A stretch of 62,000 nucleotides of DNA from Branchiostoma floridae. Lineage: Eukaryota; Chordata; Leptocardii; Amphioxiformes; Branchiostomatidae. Of the stretch, positions 1 through 10,493 are shown piece by piece; positions within the stretch are counted from its first letter, which is position 1, and every line of letters begins with the position of its first letter. The notes under the pieces were generated by a model. It ran no database searches, was not told the origin of the DNA, and saw nothing but the letters and a program-made list of their open reading frames with translations. The stretch lies in contig NC_049992.1 in assembly GCF_000003815.2 (NCBI RefSeq), forward strand, positions 14,452,798 through 14,514,797. Direction: 5' to 3'. The position numbers were made by a program, and so were the translations under genes.

Positions 1-379
1 AACTTGCGCGTAGATAGTGTTTATAATGAGAAACTATTATTCACGTGTGTTTTTGTTAGTGCTTTGGAAATGTTTCCAGCACAAGAAAGAAAACACTGTG
101 ACAAATTGAAAACATATAGCTGACGTATTCCGTACCATAGACGGTGTTGATTTATACGTTCGCAGTAGCACTGTTTTATTCCACCTCAGCTGCAAAAATT
201 GTCTTTTTTCATTTCAATGTCATGTTTGCACCGAACAATATAATATCGACTGTCGAGGTATGACATCTTACGGTACGGTAATAAGGTGCCATATAGGTAC
301 CAGGTAACACACCATATACGTTACTCCTCAGGTGCAGTATAGTACCAGGTAGCGCACCTGTAATATATAGTAGCCAGCT

Positions 380-478
380 TCTCTGGGGGGGGGGGGCGAA
401 AACGCTAAAGGGGGGGGCGAAAACGCTAGTGATCTCGCCCCCCGGGGGGGCGAGATCGCCGGGGGGGCGAGATCGCTG
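380..478. repeat. G-rich palindromic repeat block
   Basis: Two copies of a poly-G run plus GCGAAAACGCT are followed by GATCTCGCCCCCC facing GGGGGGGCGAGATC, and by another GGGGGGGCGAGATCGC. The block can form a very stable hairpin and has several runs of seven or more G. It lies downstream of the last in-window exon of gene B. Confidence 0.7.
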
Positions 479-696
479 TCACACCGGTATGATCTGTTCA
501 TTTTCGGTCCAATCGGTCCAACATTCGGCCCACTGATTTTTTGCAGGTCCGGTTTTCCCGGACCGGTTCAACAAGAAAAAAAAAGGTTTGTACACCGTAC
601 CTGTACCCACTCTGCGTGCACATCATTGTCGGAATATTTCGATTGGACTGTGTTTTTAATTCTGGACTGTGTTTTACGAATCAATGTTCTTCCTAC

Positions 697-3600
697 CGTC
701 ACGACATCCCAATCGGAGAAACTCGGCCAAGTTGAATTGAGATCACCCATGGTGGTATACAGAATCTCATTCTGGACAATGGCGATGGAGGAATATGCTT
801 CTTCCCAAGATACGGTAATGGAGTCGGTGGTTGTCGCGATAACTGCTACGTTAGCCGGTGGTCTCAAGGTGTAAGCTAAAAGATGAGATGTAGACTATTA
901 AGAAACGATCGTGAAAGGGTACAGGTTTTTCAGAGAGCTTGTAATAAAGAGGGTATTCCATAATTCGTTGCAATCTGATGTTAACAAGATGTTAACAAGC
1001 TGCGAATCTTATTAAGTACCATTTGCACGTCACTTGTTAACTTCCTAAAGCATCCTTAACAGATTCAAGAATTGATCACAAGACTTACATGTAGGTAAAC
1101 TATACCTCTATTATATACGTCGGCTGGGCGTTGTAATTCCCCTCATGACCACGATGAAAAGCCGGCTGCGTTGCCGATCTGAGCTTTCATTCATGAACAA
1201 GAGTTCAAACGAACAAACACCATGTAGCCTCTATCAATACATCCTCTTCCCTTACTTGTTGTGATATTGAGAAGGATTGGTTCACTGGTGACTCCATAAC
1301 TAACAGTTGACAGCTCCACAAGGTAGTTGACATCTGATTCCAGGCCGTCGACAACTTTACCAGTTTCCCAACTCTCTAGAAGAACCTCGGATCTTGTTCG
1401 ATTTCCAACTCTGTAAGGATTAAAACGACTTTGTTAACATTAGTTAAACTTCATAGATTCACCCCAAAAAGTTCATGATAGTACGTGACAACAGCAAGAC
1501 TGAATCGTCTTGAAAGATATTTATCTTGTGGTAGAAATTAAACTATTTCAAGCATGTCAAGCGATGATTATCTGGCTATTGTATTGTATTATATCGTATC
1601 GTATCGTATGGTATGGTATGGTATTGTATTGTATTGTATTGTATTGTATGGTATGGTATGGTATCCTGTCCTATCATTTGTATTATCTGACTGATGATCA
1701 CTGAAATATCATTAATTTTGCGAAAGCGTTTGAGAGTTTACCTTACACTAGTCTGAAATGCTGAATGAAATAATCAACATTCAATTACGACCGCATGTGG
1801 ACCTACCTGAGCGCCTTGGGTCTGTATGTTAGAAGATAGTTGGAGAATACACTGTCAATTGGAGGTGACCAGGTCAGTGCCATAGTGAAATCCCCAGCCA
1901 CAACGGTCACATTTTCAGGAGGAAGTGGAGCTGATAAAACAAGAACCAAGAAGGAAAGTTTCATGTGTAAAATGACTACAACTTGTATCTCAAAGAATTA
2001 CTTTGTAATGATGGACAGCTTTGCATCTAATGTATGAAAGTGAGCGATTGTAGAAACATTATTAGATATTGTTGCTGTGTCTGTCTGGGCAATGTTACGA
2101 GGTCCATGCCTTTTGATAGTGCGGCCAGTGCACTACGACGGAAAATTTGAGAACAACGTTAACGTACATATAACAAATGGTGAAAGCGAGTACTGTAATT
2201 CCTGATGTTTTCAACGTACTTTCATGTTCACGGTTTTCACGGTGATGACTGTAACCTGAACTTATCATTACTGATAACAAATTATATAAGATACTTTTTA
2301 TATGCACCTGCCACCAGCGTGAACAGTTAGTTCCGAGAACAAGTTAAATTTTCTGTTATTAGATAGAATCTACGAAAGATTGGTGACTGACTTTATGACT
2401 TTATGACTCAGTGTTAATGACTCTATTGTAGTCTATGTGAAGGTTGTGTTTGAGAAAGTGAAAATAGTTTATTATGAATAAATGACTCTGTTACCTGCGG
2501 CATGTACCTCCATGCTGATTGCACTTTCAACCTCATCTGTGATAGCCTTCACACCGATGACGTAGAGAAGTCCCGGATGTAGACCTTCAAACCTGCCTGC
2601 CATGGACGTCGTCTGGAGAACACTTGTCCACGTTTGCTCCGATACATCTTTTGGGTAAATCAATATGAATGAGAACTTAATCAATAAATGTGAGGCATTC
2701 AGTACCATAAAATTTGTGATTACAAGAAAAACACGATCTAATTCTCATTCTTTTAAGACTGTCCATTAAAGATTAAAATGTGATATCACGCTGCTATGCT
2801 CATATTTCCAAACCTTGTCCTGGTCGGGCTGTTTGTAGAAATGAAATATAGAAATCTTTACTTAGAAACTCACACAATTAATACACACAACTATTCTTTT
2901 TATGCCTTGTGTAGTTTGGTGTTTTTTATATCATGCCTTTCGTTCCCGAAATCTGCCCAGCAGGGTCCCGGTTTGGAAATGTGACGTACGCCTTAATCAG
3001 TGATTGGGACCCATTCCGTACCTTAAAATTGCTATGGGTGAAAACATTATCTAATTCACATTTTTAATTCCGTCAAGAAATAAAATGTGAATTCTCAAAA
3101 ACATAAATCTTTTCCTCCATTTCAATTGTTACCACTAGAGCATTACCTAGAAATCTTTAAAGAAAAGAGAATTTTAGATTAGCCATACTTGCTGTAAGAT
3201 TGAAACCATCGGGAGCTGGTGCCAGGTACAGCTTGAAGGCCTCGGTCCCCCCGTCTCCATGGTAACGCCACGTCACGTTCATCGTCATGGTCGTGACTGA
3301 CGTCACCACAGGCACCGAAGGAGCGTCCAGCACTGCGTTTTACAGAAATAGACACAACTAATGCCCAATCCTATTAAGGTTTCTGCGTTTTCATGCAATG
3401 GAAAAGTGAACTAGTTTTATTTTCATAATGTTTGTCACAAGGAAACATTGACATTAAGCAAATTACAATAGCATTAGACTTTCTTGTATTTGACGACTCA
3501 AAGTGGAAATACATGCAACAATACATGTAACAGAACATGATTTACATGTACCACTATTGCGTCAACATTGCATTGTCAATGCATGGAATCATTTCTAGTG

Positions 3601-6158
3601 CTAAATGACAGTCCGTTTATCATTGGTCAATTACAAATGCCATAGTACTGTTCGATAATTTGCAACAAATGTTTAACGTTGTTTTAGTTTGCATTAGAAG
3701 AACTTGGTAAGTCTGTAGATTGCCGGATGGTTTAGTACATAACGGATAGCTCGAAAACTCACTAACCGATTGATAGCATTGCTCTCTGAGGTGCGCTCTC
3801 TTGTCCATTGTACATCGTAAAAATGTCAACGATGTACATTTTCCCTCGGTAGAAATCAGCAAAAGTCACATATCTGTAAAATATTTTAAAAACACTTTCA
3901 TCGGACAAAGTCTTAGAACTTTGCAGGCTAGCAAAAAATTGTGACCTCACTATGTTCACACAAATATAATTTACCATAGAAGACTACACAATGACATATC
4001 CTTAGCAATATGATGAATACTTCACATACATACAAACATAAAACTCAAACCTTAGTTGAGTGATGAGAACATGTTGTTCCCAGTTGTATGACGCGGCGAG
4101 CCCATATGTCAGTTTGTAGTAAGACGCGAGATTATTTGACGGAGGATCCCAAGACACGGAGCCAAGGTGTCCGACAAAGCTAGAGTTCACATTTTTCACT
4201 GGCTCAGGAGCTAATGATAAAAAAAACACAAAATACATAACAAAATTTACATATTTAAAAATGTAACATTAATGTAAATTCAATAGTCCGATAGATTCAA
4301 GTTTGCTTCTCGTCTTAAAAAATATCATTTTTAGGTGCTCAATGCTGTTTGCATTGCCACGTAATTTTAACGCAGTAACTTTCAATGTTTACCTTAAATG
4401 AACAATATGCTGTGCCTATTGTCATAGTACTGCTCTCAGGCAGTATTGATTAGTATTGCCAGTTCAACGTTGTATTTCCAAAAATAGAAAAATCTGTTGA
4501 AGGTATGATTTGCTTTGTGTTAGATGCTTTTTGTGCAACATCCAAGCGAAGTTAGATGCTAATTCAGTATTTCACTGCACTTGGGACAAAGGTGCGGCAC
4601 TGCGGAGCTCGAAATACTACTCAACGAATTTCAGAGATAAAGAACATTACGTTTTGTGTATTTTGTTGTCTTCTAAGCCATACATTTACGCATTACGCAT
4701 ATCTAAAATATTTAAAAAAATCGGCGAAAATAACACAACAGTACTAGTGCCACAGTGAACGAACCCCGCAGTGCCGCACCGGTGCCCCAAGTACAGTGAT
4801 GCCACCTTTATACACATTTTAACGTATTCCCACCTGTCATAAACGTAACAAACTTGGGGAGGCTGTAAGCTTGATCAGTTGCCGACACAACCCCGACCAC
4901 GTACTCTGTAGCAGGCTTGTATCCTGTTAATGTCACTTGTGTCAAAGTATTCGTCACCGGAAATACCACGCAATTTCCGGATCCTTGGCATATCCCTCCA
5001 GGGGCTTTAAGAGTTGGAAATAACAATTATTAGTAAAATTGGCACACACAAAAATCAATACAATAATTCTAGCATTGGTTTTGTGAAAGATCCAACATCA
5101 CTCTAAATCAGTTCATGAAGACAATCAAATCCTGTAAAGTCAGTCAAAGTTTATCTTGTTACTGTGTACAGTTACTGTAGGAAAATTCTACCTGGGAATT
5201 TACATGGATTTCCAATGCCTTCCAAAAATCGACAACTACGTCTACTTTGAAAAGCACTTGAATGTATAGACTGGTTTAATATATTCCACTGGTAGAACAT
5301 ATAGTGTTAGATCGATCTACATCTACAAGGCACCTTCATTTCCATAGAATCCCAGTTCCGTCAGGTAGGGAGGTAATCCTAACAGGGTTTGAAGTCCAAT
5401 CTTCCAGTACCTCCCAACTCCGGAGAACCCTCCAAACATCTGTGGCCCCGAGTTGTACAACTGACCCTGTACGTGTACAAATGTGTCGTGAGGATTCGAA
5501 ATTCTACTGCCGTGAAGATCTTTTTTTTTAATTTCAAACGATGTCAGATGTAGAGTTCTTTGAAATTGCCCAAACTTTGTAACTGTTCCAAATAAATACT
5601 CAAGTAACATCGACTGTCTAACCAAATTTCCTTGGCTTTGGAAGAGGACTTGAAGTGTTATAAGTGTTTTACGTTTTCAAAGATTTGAAAAATCATGAAG
5701 GACAACGTTTATTCTTAGTAAACCACACTTTCACAATGTATTGCAAAACATTTGTCTTTTGAGCTTTGCTGAGCTTTCTCGTAGTACGTTTCATGCATGT
5801 CTACATTAACGTTTACAAATGCAAATTCTGGACGTTTTTGTCACATGATACAGAAGATAACTTAATACCTGGTTGGATTCTAGCATGTCAACCCAATGGA
5901 AAGGATGCCCTATGTCCGAGACCTGGACTGTCAGACTGGTGACATCATTGTTTCCATTTCCCACGCTGCGAACCATGACCTGAGAAACGTTCCACAACCT
6001 CTGCAGGTCGATGACGATAAACGCGACCCCCTCCTGCAGATCTTCCGGTGACCAGTAGGTGGCGGCGTTGTTGTCGAGAGCCTGCCTTGCGCTCTCCATG
6101 GATCCCCCCGAGGCGTGGAGGAGCATGGACTCATTCACTGCGATCCAGGACTGCCACT
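697..6158 (-). CDS. Gene B (3' truncated by window edge): F5/8C - FN3 repeat protein, possibly the continuation of gene A
   Basis: Ten phase-consistent exons on the minus strand: 5869-6158, 5334-5613, 4834-5004, 4051-4210, 3767-3873, 3189-3332, 2495-2647, 1807-1930, 1256-1410, 697-875. The first two encode a discoidin-like F5/8 type C domain; the rest encode about four and a half FN3 domains. No stop is reached, so the gene continues past position 1. The 5' end is unclear. Exon 6158 needs a preceding exon leaving one base, and a short candidate (6327 to about 6359, encoding DISGNKFIPA) fits, but the LCCL exon of gene A at 10498 leaves two bases and does not join directly. Gene B is therefore either separate, with its start in 6.3-10.3 kb, or joined to gene A through an exon I did not find. 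Probably a secreted or membrane adhesion protein. Confidence 0.68.
1578..1665. repeat. Pentanucleotide GTAT(T/G/C) microsatellite
   Basis: About seventeen consecutive five-base units alternate between GTATT, GTATC and GTATG in an intron of gene B. No coding role. Confidence 0.85.
2797..2995. mobile_element. Short inverted-repeat element (CCGGGC family), copy 1
   Basis: The left part TTTCCAAACC...TCGGGCTGTTTGTAGAAATG is the inverse of the right part CTTTCGTTCCCGAAATCTGC...GGTTTGGAAA, with mismatches. It is related to the better-preserved copy at 22800-23010. Non-coding, in an intron of gene B. Confidence 0.5.
4573..4798. mobile_element. 226-bp inverted-repeat element with CACTG ends
   Basis: It begins CACTGCACTTGGGACAAAGG then TGCGGCACTGCGG and ends in the inverse, CCGCAGTGCCGCACCGG then TGCCCCAAGTACAGTG. 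A truncated relative of the right end lies on the opposite strand at about 12955-13035. No clear target duplication is visible. Intronic in gene B. Confidence 0.6.
5334..6158 (-). other. Exons encoding an F5/8 type C (discoidin-like) domain
   Basis: Exon 5869-6158 encodes WIAVNESMLLHASGGSMESA, then RQALDNNAATYWSPEDLQEG and FIVIDLQRLWNVSQVMVRSV. This matches the discoidin pattern (A.DGN..T.W.P......W..IDL.....V..V.....) except that the usual DGN turn reads DNN. Exon 5334-5613 encodes the end, VGRYWKIGLQTL and YLTELGFYGNE, matching RY.RI......(E/L)..FYG. These domains bind phospholipids or glycans at cell surfaces. The acceptor of the second exon was chosen at 5613 (GACAG|TCG) because the nearer AG (5582) puts a stop in frame. 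Confidence 0.65.
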
Positions 6159-6326
6159 CTGCACATTACGTTGGATGGGAGTACATCATTACGTAGTATT
6201 GCCATTGGAATGTCTTATTGCCCGGACTACCTTTCCGAATAGCCTGACATCCTACGCCCATTCCTCATTAACTGGGAAAATTGGAGGTAGAAAATTGTAA
6301 AAAATAAAGTTGTCCAAAACGCTTAC

Positions 6327-6359
6327 CTGCTGGTATGAACTTGTTACCACTTATATCGA
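6327..6359 (-). CDS. Candidate short exon upstream of the F5/8C exon
   Basis: Minus-strand reading of this stretch gives DISGNKFIPA followed by a good donor (GCAG|GTAAGC, exon end 6327) that leaves one base, exactly what the exon at 6158 requires (G|AG encodes Glu before WQSW). The acceptor side is weak: an AG just before 6359 or 6369, without a pyrimidine tract. Without transcript evidence it could be chance. Confidence 0.3.
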
Positions 6360-6369
6360 CTATCTTTTG

Positions 6370-9300
6370 CTATTTTTGTCTGGTGCTAACACGCTTAATT
6401 TTGGAGATATTTGATTTTTAGTAGGCCATGTCATCTTTCCTACAATTTCGTAATAAAGAGCATATTACTACACAGAGAAATGTTCCAGCAAGTAATAGTG
6501 GATTAACAACAGCCAAATTAGCGAATTTTCCAACCCAAAACCTTCAAATTACACGCCAATGAGAAATATTTAACCGCCGTGTCATTTGTTTCGGAATAAT
6601 CATCAAAATTACTAGCTATTAAGTTTGCTACATTTGTATAAAAGTAAATAAATGATATATTTTTTTCTGATATGAAGACAAACCGTTTAATACTCCTTAA
6701 TTTTCACCCTGTAGGATGGGATAAGAGCGATAGAATATATTTATGAAAATGGTTGGAAGCAGGCGATATCTATTCTACAGGTAAATGCCAATGAACTGTG
6801 GTAACGTAAATTACAGAATCTCTAACATTTGGAGGAAAGCCGAATAGTGTACATACTGGCTCTATTTGAACTGATCAGGTCATGTTCGTCTATAATGCTG
6901 GACCTCTTATCTTCATGTTGCTAACTCAGAGTAGCAAAAAAGTGTATCTTTGTTATCCGGAATACCCGTATAATCTTGTTCGTCCTATACCCACCCGGAC
7001 TCTGCGGAAAGACACCCAAGATATGCAAGGTCTCTATCTTGGCGAGGTCTATTTAAATACATGCTAAGTAACAAAGGATTCACGCAATCACACGCTCTAT
7101 GTCAGAACCGCTTCGTCCTCGCGTCCTTTAATCAAGTCTTTGGGAATAGCAGGACATGATGCGATGGCAACATGCACCAGATGGACTGGGCCTTTCTAGC
7201 ACAAGCTTTCCATATTGGAAAGACAACAAACTAAACACCAGTTATCGCACTTCTTATAAAACATTTTTTAATGTCAGGACAATCTTTGTTCGTGGAACAA
7301 ACACAATGTCACATCAATATAGAATGAATGTGCTACCTAACAAAATGTCCATCCATACACCTTATATCGTGTGGTTCAATAATACCGGCAGAAAGAACTG
7401 TGTAATATGTGTATAACAAGGCTTTTGTTGATGAGCAAGGCTATAAACAACATTATCATATAGCCAGGCGCCGCGGACCAATCAGAAGGCCCCGTTCCAC
7501 GTTGGTTATGACGCCGTAACACAAAGATCCAGTCCAGGCAGGTGGGTTTCGCTCCTCTGATTGGTCAGAATGAATCGACACCGGCACCGGTGTCGATTTG
7601 CATCGACACCGGCACCAGTGTCGATGCTCATAAAACCACCTCGTTCGCTTCGCTCACATCGGTGGTTTTATTCGGTGGTTATAGCAAAGGACCAGGCGTT
7701 ATGACACCATATACACCTCGGGGCGGGTCATTAACCCTTAAGTGAATTTTCCAAAAGAGAGCTGCATGTGTAAAGGCAGTCTGTTCTACAGTTATCCTGG
7801 CAGCCTGTCCCTTTATACTAATGCCACATGATTACATGACAAGCCTGACGTTATATAGATCTTGACTTTATAGAGTGGGATTGGTTTCACAAATAGCTTT
7901 CTGCCTTGAACCATGTGTCTGTCCATGTAAAACAATTCTGTGCATCAATTCTGTGCAGTCACGACTGGTTGAAAGAGTAGTTTGCTTCTAATTAACAAGA
8001 TTCCCAACCTAAACAAGCAAAGGTGAAAACTTCGGAACATCTACTACGGATAGTGAAGTCTTAACTTAAGTTAGCTATTAACTTCTGCAGCCCATATGCT
8101 TTTGATCATGGAGCTTATAACTCAATGACAAGTCCTCAATGTAGATAACGTGGCGCTAGCGTAAATAGTGTCGCTGATTTACCGCCGTCTGTACGTTTAT
8201 ATAAAGGGGTCCACTGTGTAAAACGAGAAATATTTCTGTGACACGAATCTTGACTACATTGACCTTCATAATTAGCTGATCATAATCTCTGTTGCTATTT
8301 AAGACAAACATGCTTGAAACGTACCTTACTTCATCAGTCAGTGTTGAACATGAATTTCTGTCATTCCAGTCGTGTGATCTTCAAAAAGCGCGCGAAAATG
8401 ACAACAAACTTGGACGAGTCTACTTTGACAACAGGGGTTTATTTTGGTTCAGTCCAACCCAATATACTGGTATTCAGCTTGGTACTATACATTCCGTGTA
8501 ATGTTGATTATTGAAGCATCAGATATCAATATAAACACCCGCATCTTTCCAAGTTGGTGCATGTCAGGTTTATCATTTGAACATCGTTCCTGTAACAGTG
8601 GGGTTCTAGCGCTGCCGAACTGACCACGCCAACAGCTCTTGAGCTTTTGGTGTTGTGGTTAGCACGTTGGATTTGTGATCCGGCTGCCCGAGTTCGGCGC
8701 AGGTTCGAATCCCGGGAGTCGGGATGTTGTTTATTTCTGTTCTTACTCGCTCCTCTGAATTTCTACAATGGTTCCCACGCCGGCACTGTGAGTAACAGGC
8801 TAGTATGTGCCACACAGGGATGTCGATCTCGGAGATTCGAGGACGAATCTTGAAAAGAAAAGGGGGAGTAGTGTAACAGTGGTGTTCAAGGACTGCTAAA
8901 CCGAAGACGCCTAATGGCTTAAGCCTTTTGGCCGAACGGTTTGCACGTTCGATTTGTGATCCGGCTGCCTGGGTTCGGCGCGGGTTCGAATCCCGGGAGT
9001 CGGGGTGTTGTTTCTTTCTGTTCTTACTCGCCCCTCGTATTTCTACATTCCTATGAGAAATGAAAAGTCCCAGCATCGTAAAATTCACTGAAACAGGAAC
9101 ATATAAACAGACTGCATTGTGACTCTATTGCAAGCCAAGCCCACCTACAGTAACATTACAGCAGATAATAAGTCTTTGGTTGATGTGCTCTTGCTGAACA
9201 TCCGATGACATGTTGAAGAAAAAAAAATGGTAACGTAAATTATATGGTAACGTAAATTATATTTATGCTTTTAATGATAAATAAAATTTTAACAAACAGC

Positions 9301-10490
9301 TCTGGAAAGATTAACTCTGCAGGCAATTACTTATCTGGGAGCATTCTTTCCTATGAGTACAAAAGTAATGATCTTTCTATAATTCTAAGGGACTTATTAT
9401 GGTAACGTAAATTATATCAAAAAAGTGACAAACGGCCTGAGATTGGCGGTTATAGTCATGTTTCCAACATTCGTGTTTTATGTGTTCTGTCATTTGTTTA
9501 TTACGCAACACCACTGTTTAGCAGATAAAACAGTGAAAACATTATCGGAAAATGTCTTTTCGTAAGCGAATTACACCCAACAGAAGTTCGGTAACGTAAA
9601 TTATACAAAAGTTGGCGACAAGAATAAAACGGCATCTGACGTAAAAAGGTCGTCTGCTGGACAAGTTCATCAACACATGACAAGCCGGCCTAAGTGGTTG
9701 ATGTAAATTATGACTGAAAATTTAAAGAACTAACGTCTTTTCATTATCAGAATGCCACGATATTCACCTTTATAGCATTTCCGACACGTGTTTTTAGCGT
9801 GTTTCTAAGCAAAACCTTACCCGGGACGACCAAAAGGCAACTAACAATGGTGGGAAAACATTGCTTAGCATATTACTATCATGTACTTGTAACGGAAAAG
9901 GGCAAAATACGTAGTCATTGTGTCTTTAAAGAAAACTGTGGCCCGCTGCTTATGTGCGACAGCAATTTGCCCCTTTAACGAGGAATGGGCGTCTAGCTAG
10001 TTTACCGCGATTACCAAACTGGCTTCAGTATTGCAATTGGAACCATACTAAGATGAAACTCAGGCTACCTTTGGACGGGGTGGGTAGTAAAATGTAATCT
10101 AGATCTAGTACAAAATCCTGGAAATCCTCCTCAAGTAAACTCACGTCAAAATTTGATGTTGATTTAGCTAGATGATTGATTCGATAAAAAACGTGATTAT
10201 TACTAACTTGTTTCTATTGGTTATACATTGTGATTATGTAACCGTATACGCATTTGCAACTGTCGTCATATTGAACGATATATTATATCAACTTTTTATT
10301 GACACGACAAAAGTACAGCGACTTTCGCAAAGTTTATAAATATAACTACTTACAGTACAACTAAACAGACATATATTGATGTCTACAGGTATGAATAAGT
10401 CAACATATTATAGATAGTAGCGGGAAGACTGTCATTGTCAAGTCCTAGGTAACTCAGTTGAAGTGATTAGCTTAAAACAGAAACTGGGAC
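6370..10490. other. Intergenic or intronic region between genes B and A, repeat-rich
   Basis: No exon could be supported here on either strand. It holds a pair of near-identical palindromes (7574-7625), a stem-forming TAAAACCACC...GGTGGTTTTA (7631-7670), two tandem copies of a tRNA-derived SINE (8592-9050), several copies of a 16-base motif GGTAACGTAAATTATA (9230-9606) and otherwise AT-rich unique sequence. If gene B is separate, its promoter and first exons must be here. Confidence 0.6.
8592..9050 (+). mobile_element. Two tandem copies of a tRNA-derived SINE-like repeat
   Basis: Copy 1 (about 8592-8770) and copy 2 (about 8872-9050) share the order TAACAGTGG(G/T)GTTC..., a variable part, an A-box-like GGTTAGCACG or ACGGTTTGCACG, TTTGTGATCCGGCTGCC, the B-box GGTTCGAATCCCGGGAGTCG and a tail TTCTGTTCTTACTCGC.CCTC..ATTTCTACA. 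The perfect RNA polymerase III B-box with an upstream A-box-like element marks a tRNA origin. The acceptor stem does not pair and no CCA-type end is seen, so these are SINEs rather than tRNA genes. The roughly 280-base spacing suggests a tandem duplication. Confidence 0.65.
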
Positions 10491-10493
10491 GAA

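Larger units (their letters stand above)
697..5004 (-). other. FN3 repeat exons of gene B
   Basis: Exon 4834-5004 holds an FN3 second half (LTGYKPATEYVVGVVSA). Pairs 4051-4210/3767-3873 (APEPVKNVNSSFVGHLGSVS ... YKLTYGL / MYIVDIFTMYNG), 3189-3332/2495-2647 (VLDAPSVPVVTSVTTMTMNV ... FKLYLAPA / FEGLHPGLLYVIGVKAITDE) and 1807-1930/1256-1410 (PPENVTVVAGDFTMALTWSP ... YLLTYRP / VDGLESDVNYLVELSTVSYG) are whole FN3 domains. Exon 697-875 (LRPPANVAVIATTTDSITVS) is the first half of the next. Introns between domains are always phase 1, while the mid-domain intron is phase 2 or 1. This is the signature of repeated duplication of a two-exon FN3 unit. Confidence 0.78.

Noticed and set aside
8650-9010. Two possible tRNA genes
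   Set aside because: A- and B-boxes are present but no acceptor stem can be formed, and both copies share long non-tRNA tails, so they are SINEs.
8606-9088. 160-residue minus-strand frame with repeated SRDSNPRRTQAAGSQIE-type blocks
   Set aside because: It reads through the two tandem SINE copies, and the repeated peptide comes from the B-box region.
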